Of a DNA stretch of 64,000 nucleotides, positions 32,510 to 45,344 are shown piece by piece (the stretch's first letter is position 1; each line of letters starts with the position of its first letter). The stretch is from the NCBI RefSeq assembly GCF_051106095.1, contig NC_135783.1, positions 305,723,322-305,787,321 of the forward strand, written 5' to 3'. Position numbers and translations under genes: made by a program. Below the pieces are notes generated by a model. It was not told the origin of the DNA. It made no database searches and was given only the letters and a program-made list of their open reading frames with translations. This DNA is from Pogona vitticeps. Lineage: Eukaryota; Chordata; Lepidosauria; Squamata; Agamidae.

Positions 32510-33490
32510 CACAGTCCTATTTTTAATGATGCTCTCATCTTTAGTCCCTGCTTCCAACTGAGAGAAGCAGTAAACTCTACACAAAATGATGGATCTGACT
32601 GGCTGGCAATCTTGCTTCAAGATCAGGTAACGAAAACAGACTTCTCAGCTATGAAAGGCATAGATGGTAATGGCATCCCTTTGAAGAAAATAAAATTTGG
32701 CAGATAAACAGCTGGATCTGAGTTCTGCACTAAAAACATACTTGATGGATTTCTTATGCTGCCTGTGCGGGGTTGACTTACACTGGGTTGATTGGCTAGG
32801 GACATTTGTTAGAATCCTTTTTCAGTTACAACTTTTCTTTTAGCTCACAGTGTTTTATCTACTTGGTTCTCCTGTTACTGCTGTCTTTTGCCTTTTCACC
32901 TTTAGCATCAATGATAAATGCTGATGAGGCATTTTGGAGACCAACCCTCTTCTCTCAAATCACTTCAGTCTAACTCAGGATGAAGACACTGTACCAGTCC
33001 TTATATTTTTTTAGTGTCAGAAAATAGTAATTGGTATCTAATACAAAAGAACTCTTGGCACATCACGGTCCATTTATTTTAGATAGCTGAAGAAGCATTT
33101 GTCTTCACTCTCATTAGTAATATAGTGTATTTGTTGGGGCATTGGACTACAGTTTCCAGAATCCCCTAGCTAACATGGTCACTTGTAACTGGCTATGCTA
33201 AGTGGGAGAATCTGAGAGTTGCTGTCAAAAAAAAAAATTTTTTTTTTTAAACCTGCATGCTCTGGAACACACTGTAGTCAAAACGGTTTTGAAGACTGGA
33301 CTTTTCCCATGCATGAGAAGTATTCTAAATAACTGCTGAATTATGGATTCTAGGTGATGGCAGTAATTAGCTTTTGTCATTTGTTCTCTTCTTTATTCAG
33401 TTTTGCGTTTCCTTCCTGGTAGGACATCCTAAGCAATTCATCAGTATACGTAAGAAAATGAGAAACAAAGCTTTGGTTTGAGATTTGACC
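32510..33490. other. mostly unannotated interval
   Basis: No gene recognised. A weak foldback at about 33140-33230 (GGACTACAGTTTCCAGAATC against CTGAGAGTTGCTGTC) resembles the small palindromic MITEs at 41148 and 61650, with an A10/T10 tract at its right edge. Confidence 0.35.
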
Positions 33491-33496
33491 TGGAAA

Positions 33497-33666
<170 letters not shown>

Positions 33667-33669
33667 TAA

Positions 33670-35544
33670 AGCTACTGTTGGTAAAGAGCTGCAGGAGACC
33701 AGATGTGAATAGTCTCTAGGGGCTTATTTGTTGTTTCAGCAGCCAGTTAAGTCTGTGTAGTAGTAATAAAACTCAGTGGCCTATACCAGTTTGCTGCTTG
33801 GGTAGTGAAAGTAAAACACCCTTGTTATTAGGCAAAGAAAGACAACTAGCTGTGGCAGCAGATGATGTAGGAGAGCAGCAAGGAAGTGTTGGAGAACAGA
33901 GCTATGTGTGGTATACATCCTGTCTTTCTTTCTATTTTGCAGTCTTTTGGTATTATGGATGTTGCCCCATTTACAGCACTGATAGAACTGTGATTCAGCT
34001 CTCACTCTGCTCAAATTCTGTATGCAGAATGCAGGAGGCTTATCCTGAACCTTAGGCAGGAAAACATTTTGATTAATCCTTTTCAGACTGTTGTACGAGG
34101 GCAGAAAGCATGCTGTAGTAGTAGGCATGGACATGCAGCCACAAACTGACTTTGTAGAATTATAATAAGCAGAACATTAGATGGTATGATTGGGCTCTGT
34201 AAAGGCAGCTGCCAGGAATATATGGTATATTCCTAAAACATACAGTGTTATACGGTGTTTCTTGAAACAGACTTCATAATATATGGGGGTTTCTTGAAAC
34301 ATGGTGCTTTTATGTTATTTTATGTTTTCAACACCACTTTAGGTGTTTTGTCTTTGACACATAAACTATGGCAAGGGAAACGCACAGTGGGGTTGGAGGG
34401 AGACTGTCCCCAAGAAATACTATTAAGAAGATTACAGAAGACCTTGGCACCTCCTGTTGGAAATAGAGCTTCTGAATTCAAATAAGGGATAGTCTATCTC
34501 TTCTAGAACCAATAACTGACACAACTGCACTTTCCTTACCACTGCATAATATGTGTGATGGAGGCTTATAGACATAAGTCTCCTTTCCATGTTTGCCCCC
34601 CAATCATATTTTTAAAATTATTTTAATGTATGCGGATAGACATATTGTGTTATAGTGGCATGCTATACACAATTTATGCAAATGTATCAACATGCTGGCA
34701 GACATTCTCAGTGATAACCTGAACCACAGAAGACATCAGGAGATGTCACATCCATGGAGTGGGGTCTGATATGCTCAGCAAGCTCCTGTGCATGAAAAAA
34801 CTCACCGCATGGAACAATATACAGTGGCTTTAGCATAGCAACTGCATCATGCAAAAAAGTCTTTGTATTGATGTTAGTAGTGTTTGTGTTTGAAGACAAC
34901 ACAGTTTGAAGTGTTGTATAGACAATTTATTTCTAGCAACCGGATAGCATTCTACGGCGGGACAGCTCTTGATCTCTTGTCAGAGGCAACAGCTTTTGTA
35001 CAACATGACAGCAAACTTGCTGTTAAGGGCGAGTAAATGTGTTAAGAATATAATCCATAGAGGAAGATCAAACAATGAACAGTCAAGAGACTGTTATATG
35101 CAACAGCGACTTCAGACATCACAGAGCTTCCTTCTCTGGCTAGGTCCACAAAACAAGTCTTCTGAACCATCACAGGAATATGATCTTAAGTCTTGGAGCT
35201 GAGCATAAGACATTTTTCACTACCTATGGATGTTTCAGAACATGACATTTACTGCATCAGTGCTAGTATGTGAGAGAAGTTGTTTACTACCCCGCATATG
35301 TCTTAAAGTCTTATCTGAGAGGCATGCTTCTCTGAAATACTGTAATTTTAAAAGAAAATATATTACTTGTAAAGAAGCTATTGTTTGGCAAATGTCTGAA
35401 CAAGTGTCCAGTGTTGTTGCTGTTGTCATTCTTGTTTAAATGTGATTTATAACTTTATTAACTAGTTACATTATCTGAAGATTTCATAGTTGCAACTTTA
35501 AACTTTTACAAATATTATACTACAGCAGAACTTAAATATAACAA
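33670..35544. other. unannotated interval
   Basis: No gene or element recognised. The 117-codon minus frame at 33781-34134 has no domain I know. Confidence 0.4.
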
Positions 35545-35640
35545 TATTTATTTATTAGATTTCTATCCCGCCCTTTTAGACAGAGTTTACTCAGGGCGGG
35601 TTCCATTAAAGATCCAGGAAAGGAAATCTATGTTTTAAAT
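35545..35640 (-). mobile_element. antisense L2-type 3' tail
   Basis: TTTATTTATTAGATTTCTAT then CCCGCCCTTTTAGACAGAGT is an antisense L2-type 3' end with a short ATTT tail. Confidence 0.6.
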
Positions 35641-35821
35641 ACGATTCCTAACCAAGATAACCAACTGCAAAAATGTCTTTTTTCTGTACTGAATTGTGTA
35701 AATTCACAGTATGAAATTCTTTTTGCACAATGTTCTATTATACAAGTTTCTGGAATTACTTAAGGAGTTATCCACTCCCTTCTTGTGTACCCATAAAGTT
35801 CAGTTCATTCCAATGCTATGA

Positions 35822-37060
35822 CCATAGAATAATAGAATAATGAAATTGGAACAGGTCAATGAGGCCATCAAGTCCAACCTCCTGTTCAGTGCAGGAGTAC
35901 AAATCAAAAAATATCTCCCAGGTGGTTGTCTAAATTTCTCTTCAGTGCCTTCAGTGTAGAAGCAGTCACCACCTCTCGAGGTAATTGGTTCCATTGCTGT
36001 GCTACTCTAACAGTCAGTATGTTTTTCCTGATATTCAACCAAAATCTGGCTTCCTCTAACTTGAGCCTATTGTTGTGTGTCCTGCACTTGGGAATAATTG
36101 AGAACAGATCCTGCCCCCCCCCCCCGGTATGACAGCCTTTCAAAGTAGTGCTATTATATCTCCTCTCAGTCTTCTTTTCTCAAGACTAAGATGCCCAGTT
36201 CTTTCAGTCTTTCCTCATAGGGCTTGGTTTCTAGTCCTCTTATAATTCTTGTTGCTTATCATCCTCTGAACTTGTTTCAATTTGCTTGCATCCTTTGTAA
36301 AGTGCGCTGTCCAGAAATGGACACAGTACTCAAGATGAGGCCTCACCAGTGCCGAATGGAGGGGAAAGTGTTCCTCAAAGGATTTGGAGACTGTATCTCT
36401 GTTATGCAGCCTAAGATGGAATTTGCCTTTTTGTAGCTACATCACACTGTTGGCTCAAATTCAGCTTGTGACCTATGATGATTTCAAAGTCCTTCTTGCT
36501 CGTAGTATTGCTAAGCCAAGTAACCCCCCTCTTGTAACTGTGTTTGGTTTCTTTTTCCTAGGTGCGGTATTTTGCACTTACCTCTGTTAAATTTCCTTCT
36601 GTTCTTTGCAGCCCAGTACTCAAGCCTATCAAGTTCATTTTGAATTTTGTTTCTGTATTCCAGGATGGTAGCTATTCCACCCAATTTTGTGTCATCTGCA
36701 AATTTGAGTAGTATTCCCTGCATCCCCTGATCCAAGTCATTAATAAAAACATTGAAGAGCACTGGGTCCAGGACTGAGCCGTGGGATACCCTACTTGTTA
36801 CCTCCTCTCAGTCTGAGAAAGAGCCATAAACCATCACCTTCTGATTATGATTCTGTATCCAACTATCTATCCACCTGACAGTTGTTCTATTCAGCCCATA
36901 CCTAGTTAACTTGCTAATCAGAATATCATGGAGCACTTTGTCAATAGCTTTGCTGAAGTCAAGATATACTATGTCTACAGCATTCCCTCTGTCTGAGAGG
37001 TTACCTGAGCAAAAAATGAGATCAGATTAACCGGGCAGGATGAGATCAAATTAGTCTTGC
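35822..37060 (-). mobile_element. CR1 LINE, 3' half, antisense
   Basis: The 3' end on the minus strand carries the CR1 signature repeat TTCTATTATTCTATGG (complement at 35823-35838). Reading down from 36762, the reverse transcriptase has LFNVFINDLDQGMQG, then LKFADDTKLGGIAT (catalytic FADD) and DRLEYWAAKNRRKFNRGKCK. The C-terminus at 36143-35904 has LFSIIPKCRTHNNRLKLEEA, LNIRKNILTVRVAQQWNQLP and REVV. The segment between is the CR1 region after FADD, badly worn. The copy is 5'-truncated near 37060, where a short AGATCA duplication occurs, and several frame breaks separate the blocks. A C run of about 14 bases at 36113-36125 is an assembly-error risk. Confidence 0.9.
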
Positions 37061-37064
37061 ATAA

Positions 37065-40000
37065 AAAAGTTTTTTACCTCACCTTTCCTCTTAAAAAATT
37101 TCTGTTAAGGAGGCAAAGACACAACAATGGGACAATGGCATTTGTATGGCACAAGAAAGAGCAGTTTGCCTGGAAGATTGATGTCTGCATTGCATTATCA
37201 CCATGTATTATTCTGTCTTCTTGGACAGTGCAAAGATGAACCCCACATTCCAGCAAACAGGCCACCTTTCAAAGAAATATGGCTAAAAGAGTTTCAAATT
37301 AGTTAGTGGCATAAGACAAAGGATGTTTTTCAGCAGCATGATTTCCTGTCCTATTTCAGAGCACTGAAGATTGGTGACTGATTTCACAAGTACTCTGGCT
37401 TTTAAACTTTACTGGAACAATTCAAGATACTCAATGTTGTCCTCCAAACAGGGCCAATATTTTGTACATCCTCTTTAAAGTTCAGACTAAAATCTGAAAG
37501 GATTTGCTTGTCCTGTGAAGTTGGAATAACCAACCTCCAGTGTTTCAGTATATAACAATTCATACATTTTCCCCCAATGGAAGCCTCTTCGTTTAACTTC
37601 TGTGCCTCTTTAAGAGATTCACTCAGAAGACTTCACTTCTAGAAGAAACTAGGAGAGGAATAGAAGAAATAAAAGCATATTTTCAAAGGTAGGACAGTAC
37701 TGGGTTGTCCAAATCGATGTAAAATGAAGAAGGCCATATACAACAAAATGTAAAATTGGCTTTGAGAAAGAACATTTTACTGCACTATATATTTGCTGTT
37801 CCTCTTCATAGCATTGAATCATAGGGTTTTTAAAAAAAACTAGGCTTTTTTTGTTTAAAAAAACAGGAGATATGGATTTTTAGAAAAGTGGATTTAATGC
37901 AGAATGTAATTTCTTGAATTAAGAGGCTGAGCGACAAAGAAGCATAAAAGTTAATAAGAAATCATAAAATACATAACATCCAGAAAGCTAGAATACTGTG
38001 GTCATGTAATAAGAAGTGTACTGATTCATACAGCTAATCATTCAAGGCAAAATATATCAGGTAAGGGGAGCTGCAGGAAAGAGGACGTTTCTGGCTGAAA
38101 AACTGTAGGAGCTACTTGGAAACAGCACAGCTTCCTTCTTGGCATCTGCTACTTCCAAAATCAGACTAGGTGTTACAGAAGATGTCTGCACAATTGTGAG
38201 GGACTGCAGGCATGCATCCCTAGCAAGCTGTCTGGGCCCAGCACAACAAAGTTCGGGCAGCTGGGAGGAGGGATCGAGCCAATGGGAGAGAGTCCACACA
38301 ACTGAAGGAGAGTCCATTGCCTGGGGATCAGCTCAAGGAATCAGGGTCAAGGAAATAAAAGGCATGCCTGGGAAGGCCAAGGAGTTATGGCTGGGAGATG
38401 CTGCTTCCCCACTGCCACAAGGGGGGGGGGACAGAGGTGGGGCACACAACAAAACTGAAATTTGTGTGCATCACACCTGTGTGTGTATGTCCCTGATCTT
38501 TCTATGGAAGAAATGGAAGAGCCTGTTCTGGTTTTCATATGAGTCCTCTTTTGTATCTATGGAAGCTGGGACTCTCCAGTTGTTAGTGAGCTCCATTGCC
38601 TCATACCAGAAGTGAACAAAATATTATGATTTTTCAGAAGAAAATAATTTATCACAAGAGGAAAAAGTTTTCTAAGTAGTATCTCTCTGTGTGTATTACC
38701 TAGTGATTAGATCCCACTGGTCAGTTAATTTTAATTAAGACAGCAGTAGTATCACTCTGTGGCCACAGCAGGGTTATGCTTCGTACCAAATAACTACCTT
38801 ATTTTTTAAAGGACCTGTTCCAGGAAACAAACAAATTCATGCTCTGTCTTATTCTACACTTGGTCTTCTGACCAAATCTTCCATGAAAGTTTAAATAAAG
38901 AACACTGTGTGAATTGTACTTCTGTTATCTTTCCCTCTCTCTTTTTAACATTAAAAGCTGGCAATTCTTGCTTCAGAGTTAGTAATGTCATATGAGTTAA
39001 AATGTATTTTTAGTAGCTCATGCTACTAAACAGAAACTGCTTCTGTTTCAAATTGCATAAGTGCTCTATTTGGCACCATTTTGAAACCAAATTCATATGA
39101 TCACTTCCACTGGGTGGCAATAATGGGCAGGTCATATGACTCACTAACACAGTCTTGTCAATTTTATCCCCATGATTTTAGCTATAGACTATATTTGCTA
39201 TTCCATTCTTCTGAAAAATATGAGATGCGCTCAGGTAAGCGTTAGCTAGTAAATGTAGTCTAATTATATAGACGATGTTTATAGTGTTCTGATGTTTTGA
39301 AGTGCAATATGGAAATAGCCCTCCTATTACAGTTTCACATTTTAGAGGCAATTGTATGGAATTGCTAGAACAGCTGGGATGATTTTTCTTCATATTCACG
39401 TGGAGCTGCCTGTGGTATCAAAGTGTTATATACTATGACTGTAAGTAACATAATTATTTGGCTTGGGAAATAATTTTGTACACTTCCAATGTGCTTGGAT
39501 GCATTATGGGTAGAGTGTTGATTCTGATTGAATCTGGCATTTATGCCTCATGATTAAAAATGGGGAAGAAGCAGCTGAGGGAGTCACAGGAAAGTATGCT
39601 CTTAGAAATGAACTTTTTAGATTATTCGCCACTCAGAATAGCGCATCAGACTAATGGGGCAGTATAGAAATGAAATTAATAAACAATAAATAAATAACTT
39701 TCCCTGCCTTTCCTGCTGCAAATTAATTGCTTTCATTTTGAAACGCTCATGGCCACAGTGCCATTAATTTCAGACCTAGTCAGCAGGAAGGGCAGAGGAC
39801 AGAGAAAGAGAAGAAAGGATAGAAGTATGGGCTCCCTGCATTATACTTTCAAGTGGGATTCAAAAAGTCAGTGCCCATTGCCCCTTTAAAGCCTCTCGTT
39901 CATTCAGGTGCTGGTGGCTGCCTCAGGAAGCTGATTAAGAATTTCTCCCAGTGGCTGGAAAACTGGGAAATATAAAATCTATGCCATTGCCTTGCTGTTT

Positions 40001-40439
40001 GCATTTCTCCATCCACAGGAATAGAGTCCTCACAGAGAATCCAAAATGCAAAAATAAGCTCCAGAGACCTGGACAAAGATCAGGTTGGAGTCTCACCCAA
40101 AAGGCACAGATTCAAATGGCCCTGCTCTTTATTTGAGCACAGAATGAGACACGGAGCCTTTGCATCTTCCAAGTAAAACCATAGCACTGCTTTTGGGGAG
40201 GAGAGGTGAATGGCTACGACATGTGAAGAAGGCTACTAGCTGGCTTAGTAAAAGGATAGATAAGTTCAAGGAGAATATATGAGCTAAATGGAATTTTCAT
40301 GTTCAGAGGTGATATGTCTTTAAATAACAGGGGCTGGGAAAAGTAGACAGGTAGAATTGATCTCAGCAGTCTCTGTGAGCTCCTAGAGATTTGTTGCCAC
40401 TTGCAGAAGGAAGGATGGACAAGAAGCAGTTTGTTCCTA
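37065..40439. other. long unannotated interval
   Basis: No gene or RNA recognised across 3.4 kb. The plus frame 38139-38615 (158 codons) is the longest here; it has no domain, no splice context and mixed composition, so I treat it as chance. A worn SINE/L2-like tail lies at 39640-39700. Confidence 0.4.
39640..39700 (+). mobile_element. worn SINE/L2-like 3' tail
   Basis: GACTAATGGGGCAGTATAGA followed by AATTAATAAACAATAAATAA resembles the L2-type GGGGCGGTATA end with an AAAT-like tail. Confidence 0.4.
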
Positions 40440-40880
40440 TTGCAAAGTATAGTTGTGTGTTAGTTTGAAAGTTGTGGGAGTGACAGAAAAGATCCCTAAA
40501 AGATTGGATGCATCATGGGAGACCAAGACCGACCACCCATGCTATGGTATTCCTGGTTACTAAGGGCAGATATAAAAGGTGGACAAAGAAGAATGCTGAC
40601 AAAAATAAAAATAAGGCATTGGAGGAAAGCTTAGAGATACCATGATGGAGTGACAAACAAGTGGGTGCCAGAAGAGATAAAGGCTGAATTCTCTCTAGAA
40701 GTTAAAATGATTAATCTGACACTAATGTAATGGGCATATCAAGACAAGACTAATTTGAAAAGACAATAATGCTAGGAAAAGTGGAAGGCAGTAGGCAAAC
40801 AGGAAGACTGAACAAGAGATGGATTGATTCAATAAAGGATTTGCAAAACCTGAGCAGGTTTGTTAAGGGCAGCCTCTTTC
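40440..40880 (+). mobile_element. RTE/BovB-like LINE relic (C-terminal part)
   Basis: Worn counterparts of the RTE C-terminus occur in order: AGGCATTGGAGGAAAGCTTA (the CWRR block), ATGGAGTGACAAACAAGTGG (TARRSN block), GAAGAGATAAAGGCTGAAT (KEI.P.. block), ATGCTAGGAAAAGTGGAAGG (MLGKVEG) and AAACAGGAAGACTGAACAAG then AGATGGATTGATTCAATAAA (RGRPR.RWID). Many frame breaks make it unreadable as one protein. Confidence 0.65.
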
Positions 40881-41046
40881 AGAGGACACAGATTCAAAAG
40901 GTTGCTATAAATGATACATAACACCAAACATATTAACAGACCCTCCATATATATGTTGATAATTTCTCTGTTATCCTGCTGGATATGCATAAGAAGACAT
41001 GCATAAGAAATCAGTGTTAATAAACCCAAACTTTTATGCAATCTCA

Positions 41047-41125
41047 GTTTATTTATTTATTTATTTATTTATTTTTATTTTATTTATATCCCGCCTATCG
41101 GTTAAGACCACTCTAGGCGGCTTCT
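41047..41125 (-). mobile_element. antisense L2 3' tail
   Basis: A TTTA tract then TATATCCCGCCTATCGGTTA and AGACCACTCTAGGCGGCT is the antisense of the L2 3' end (AGCCGCCTAGAGTGGTC) seen at 22105 and 50262. Confidence 0.8.
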
Positions 41126-41147
41126 TCTTTCAACATGAGGCATTAGT

Positions 41148-41248
41148 GATGGGAAAAGTTTTCCTTCTGGACTACAACTCCCAGAAAACCTCGTCAAGAG
41201 AGTTCCTGGATATGGTAACTGTAGTCCAGAAAATAACTCTTCCCATCT
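41148..41248. mobile_element. palindromic MITE
   Basis: GATGGGAAAAGTTTTCCTTC then TGGACTACAACTCCCAG on the left mirrors ACTGTAGTCCAGAAAATAAC then TCTTCCCATC on the right. It is a small foldback element of about 100 bp without coding capacity. Confidence 0.6.
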
Positions 41249-41249
41249 T

Positions 41250-42080
41250 TGTAAGTGATTGCATGCATGTGTTTTTCCCCCCAAGCTTGGCAATTTCATG
41301 TTAAACCAAGCAAAAAATGCATAGGAGTAAATTTTATTTAACTTAAAACCATTGACATTAACGGGATTTGTCTAGCTAGTAATGCCCTCCCAGGTAAATC
41401 TCTGGATATAGAGAAAGAAGAGCTTCAAAAAATGATAATTGAATCTAAGTCCCATATATGATCACACTCTTTCGTAAGACTCATGCTTAATATAACAAAA
41501 TAGTTATCCCATTTTTTTTCCAGAAAGGAGGGAAGGTTTCACCTCCATAAGAACTTCCCTTTCACTGCCTTAAGAGAGTGTAGTATTGAGCTTGACAATA
41601 ATTAGAGCCATATCAACAGTGACAGCCCTATGCTGTTTCTGTTTTCTCTTAGAACTAGTGCACTGTGGGAGAAGCCATTTTGGCTTTATTTCTATAAAAT
41701 AAATCATGGCACAGTGTAATATGTCATTTGTTGTTCCTCTGAGTTTGTATTTACCTAACTTTCGGACCTGCTAAGGACCAGATGAAAACCATAAAATTCA
41801 GAGAGTGTACTTTCTTTTTCATATGATTGTACATCTCATTTAGTTCTTTAAGTACTGAGTGCACTTCTTGTGTAACACACATTTCATTCATTATCTCTTT
41901 TCTCTATAAGGGACCATCTTTGACATATCTTAGCAAATCCAAGATTTATTTATTTTTATTAATTTTGTATAATTTGCAGACTGCTTTTCTCCCAATGGTG
42001 AACCTAAGATAGTTCATAAGGTTCAAACAAGTAATGCTGAAACAGAAAAAAAATACGTATTAAGAAGCAATTAAACTACA
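41250..42080. other. unannotated interval
   Basis: Nothing recognised. Confidence 0.4.
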
Positions 42081-42084
42081 ATAA

Positions 42085-42210
42085 AACAACAATAGTAATA
42101 ATAGTAATAGTAGTTGTGGTGGTAATAGTAGTAGTAGCAGGAGTGGTAGCAGTAGTAGCAGCAGCAGTAATAATAATAATAGTAATAGTAATAATAATAA
42201 TAATACTGTA
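42085..42210. repeat. imperfect (TAA/TAG/CAG)n trinucleotide tract
   Basis: About 125 bp of AATAGT, GTAGTA, GCAGTA and AATAAT units, ending directly before the R4-like LINE relic. Confidence 0.85.
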
Positions 42211-42239
42211 ATAAATATCTCTTATACATAGGTGACCTA

Positions 42240-43490
42240 AAACTATATGCAAAATGTTCCACATAGAATCACTGCTAAACATAGTGCAAATATTTAGTGA
42301 AGATATCCAAATGAAATTTGCAATGGACAAATGTGCAGCTCTGTCTATACACCATGGCAAGATCCAAAAAATAGATGGAATAGAGTTTAAAATAGCAATA
42401 TTATTAAATCACTTTCAAGTGATGAAAATTATAAATACCTTGGAATTATAGAAGCAGATAACATCATGCACACAAAAGTTAAAGAACTGACTGAATATAT
42501 CAAAAGACAGTGGATAATCTTAAAATCAAAATTAAATGGGGGAAATACAGTCAAAGCCATAAACACATGGGCTGTTCCAGTAATTAGATACCCAGCTGGA
42601 ATAATAGACTGGACTCAAAATTAACTAGAAGAACTGGATCGAAAAACATGGAAATTAATGAACATGCATCACACACTACATCCAAAAAGTGGTGTCGACA
42701 GATTATATTTACCATGAAAAATCGGAAGCCGTGGATTACTGTAAATAAAGCAGTAAAGTAGTAGAGGAGGAAAAAAGTAGTAGAGGAGGAAAAAAAAGCC
42801 TAAATGATTATATCAGCATAAGCAGAGAAAAATTACTACAGCAAATGCCAAGAAAAAGATGAAACTGTGTCACACCTCATCTGTGAATGTCCAAAGATTG
42901 CACACACAGATTACAAAGTTGGACATGATACAGTGGCAAAGTTATTATGCAAAAAATATAACTTGCCAGCCAACTAAAACCCATGGGAACATCAGGTAGA
43001 GGTGGTATCAGAAAATGAGGAAGTCAAGATCTTGTGGGATTTCCGGATCCTATCAGATGGACACCTTGAACATAACACACCAGACAGAATAGTAATAGAA
43101 TTAAGAAATATCTGGATTTGATCTTGTACTTCCAGGGGATGCCAGAGTTGAAAATAAAGACTTGGAAAAACTAACAAAGTACAGAGACCTGGCAATTGAA
43201 ACGTCTCGCCTCTGTAAAAAACACACTTCAGTGGTCCCCGTAGTCATTGCAGCTTTAGGAACAATATCAAGAAAGTTCACACAGATCACAGAAAGCGGTT
43301 GCAGATCACAGAAATCACACCATCAGAGCTACAAAAAACTGCAACATTAGGAACAGCATACATAATGTGTCGATATTTAACAGATACTTAGGTTTTTGGT
43401 TAAGACTTGTATCTGCTGTATAATACCAGTCAATGTTTTTATAATTTTGACTGTGCCTGGCATTTTTGAATAATAAGAATAAATACATTA
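42240..43490 (+). mobile_element. R4-clade LINE relic with restriction-like endonuclease end
   Basis: The readings, scattered over frames, fit an R4-type LINE. FSEDIQMKFAMDKCAALSIH (42295 on) and IDGIEFK follow the reverse-transcriptase core; YKYLGIIEADNIMHTKVKEL is at about 42433-42490; AINTWAVPVIRYPAGIIDWT follows, then LEELDRKTWKLMNMHH and LHPKSGVDRLYLP. Further on HLICECPKI precedes LWDFRILSDGHLEHNTPDRI, a restriction-like endonuclease block, and the C-terminus has LTKYRDLAIETSRLCKK and VPVVIAALGTISRKF at 43230-43280. A large part of the middle (the cysteine-rich linker) is missing or unrecognisable, and there are many breaks. The 3' end runs to about 43490 with an AATAAGAATAAATA tail. 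R4 elements use a C-terminal restriction-like nuclease rather than the APE-type nuclease of L2, CR1 and RTE. Confidence 0.8.
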
Positions 43491-43509
43491 AATATTAAAA
43501 ATATTCAAA

Positions 43510-43765
43510 GGAGCTTCAGAACAGCAAAAGACCAGCATCCAGGAACTCAACCATGGTTATTAAAAGGCTGCCTGAAGAGCTGGGTCTTCAATTGTTGGTG
43601 GAAGGATAGCAGGGAGAGGGCTAACCTAAACTCCCAAAGGAGAGCATTCTACAACCTGGGAGGAGCCACAGAAAAGGCCCTCTTTCATGTTCCTCATCAA
43701 ACATACCTGTGAAGGTCATGTGACCAAGAGAAAGGTCTCCTTTGAAGATATTACGGCTAAGAAGG
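43510..43765 (-). mobile_element. antisense L2-like LINE fragment
   Basis: AGCTGGGTCTTCAATTGTTG, AGAGCATTCTACAACCTGGG and AGGCCCTCTTTCATGTTCCT are antisense to the C-terminal ERAFSVVAPRLWN region of an L2-like polyprotein (compare 26160-26215 and 48480-48550). Confidence 0.7.
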
Positions 43766-43769
43766 TCTA

Positions 43770-44165
43770 TATTTGTTTACTTATTTGAAGCATTTTTACC
43801 CCATCTTTCTCTTTAAGAAGGACCCAAGGCAGTTTACATAATTAAAAGACAATATTAAAGCTTATCTATTATAATTTGTCAAAAGTTCAATTAAAATGGA
43901 CATTACAAAGGTCCTCCTTGTGTCCCCACCTGTGAAGGTGATAGGACCAAGAGAAAGGCCTTTCCTGATGATCTTAACCCCTGAGCAGATTCATAAAGGG
44001 AGACACAGTCCTTGAGATAGCTTGGACCCAAACTGTTTAAGTTTTTATAGGTTAAGACCAGCACTTTGAATTGTGCCAGGAAACAGATCGGCAGCCAGTG
44101 GAGCTGCTGTAACAGAGGGGTCACATGATCTCTTTAACCAACCCCAATTAACTATCCCAGATGGC
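43770..44165 (-). mobile_element. antisense L2-like LINE, 3' end and C-terminus
   Basis: The 3' untranslated end (TTTACCCCATCTTTCTCTTT, AGAAGGACCCAAGGCAG) is followed by the C-terminal coding part read on the minus strand as LLQQLHWLPICFLAQFKVLV, LTYKNLNSLGPSYLKD, the family form being LHWLPIRFRAQFKVL. It lies directly beside another antisense fragment at 43510-43765, so two insertions or a duplication are possible. Confidence 0.8.
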
Positions 44166-44319
44166 CAGAACTGTGGGTACTGATCCTGCAGATAGAGGAG
44201 TACTGTTGAACATCTATACCCATGTAAATTTACAGTAGGATGCTGGTTGGTGTTACTAATTTAAGAAGAAACTCAGTACAACTGACTATATTACGTAAGT
44301 ACAACCAGGTAACCAACTT

Positions 44320-44358
44320 GAGACTCAGTGTTGGGAGAAAGGCAGAATGTAAATCAAA

Positions 44359-44437
<79 letters not shown>

Positions 44438-44438
44438 A
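44320..44438 (+). mobile_element. L2-like 3' tail with (AAAT)n
   Basis: GTTGGGAGAAAGGCAGAATG then TAAATCAAATAAATAAAT is a worn L2-like end with about 80 bp of AAAT repeats. Confidence 0.6.
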
Positions 44439-44439
44439 G

Positions 44440-44990
44440 TGCTAAATAATCCTCTGAAGTACCCCTGTATCTTGTGTTTTCCCCCACCTTGCAGAATATG
44501 GCTACACATGCAAAATAAATTGGATTCATTTTATACATAATATTTTGATTTCATTAAAATACATTTACGGACTAAGTAAGTCATAAATTCCAAACACAAT
44601 GCATGCAGAATGAATTACTGCTGGGAAAGGGTAATTTATTTTAAACTAATTAAGTGGTGCTTGTTTCTTAAATTTATTATTTTCTTTCTCTTTGTTAGAT
44701 TCAGGTATCATGATGTCTTTCCAATAAGAGTGAGGCTTTTGACATCGAATAAATAGCTCTGTAAATTTGTAACAATTAGCAGTTCTTGTTCTATCAGTTT
44801 GACCATCATCCTAAAGCTGATTTCTGTTCATATCAATGAGTTATGGTACGAACTACAAAATTACTTCAGATTGCCAAGATGCAAAAAGTGAAAGACAATT
44901 ATTTGATAATGTGTTCACAAGAAAATAAATGGACTTCAGAGGTTATGTCTCAAAAATCTTGATGGAGATGTTGAAATCCATCATGATATG
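44440..44990. other. unannotated interval
   Basis: Nothing recognised. Confidence 0.4.
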
Positions 44991-44994
44991 CTGT

Positions 44995-45200
44995 ATCTCT
45001 ATGTTGTTGTTGTTGCCATATGCTGTCAAGTCACTCCCAGCTTATGAATACCCTAAGAATTAAAGATCTCCCAAAAGTTGTCTTTTTGACAGCCCTGCAC
45101 AGGTTGTGCAGACTAAAGACTATGGCTTGTTTATTGAATTAATCATTACATTGACCACATGATAACACAATCTTCTTTCTCCCCACCTAAGGCAATGGCA
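44995..45200 (-). mobile_element. antisense RTE-like LINE 3' end
   Basis: GTTGTTGTTGTTGCCATATG then CTGTCAAGTCACTCCCAGCT is the complement of the RTE terminus found at 20790-20825 (GAGTCGG...CTTGACAGCACA...ACAAC). The following GAATTAAAGATCTCCCAAAA, GACAGCCCTGCACAGG and GACTATGGCTTG belong to the same 3' region. Confidence 0.65.
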
Positions 45201-45344
45201 GCATGTGATTTTCTTATTTTGAACAGGACTTCTGTTCCTTCCTCCTCTTCCTCCTCCTCCTCTTCCCTACTGCCGAGGCTGTGCCAAACTGTTGCCAGGA
45301 TGCCTTTTCCCTGTGACTATGGCCTGTGTACCCTTGCCATTAGG

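Noticed and set aside
38139-38615. 158-codon open frame
   Set aside because: No domain, no codon or splice evidence, overlapped by other-strand frames; treated as chance.
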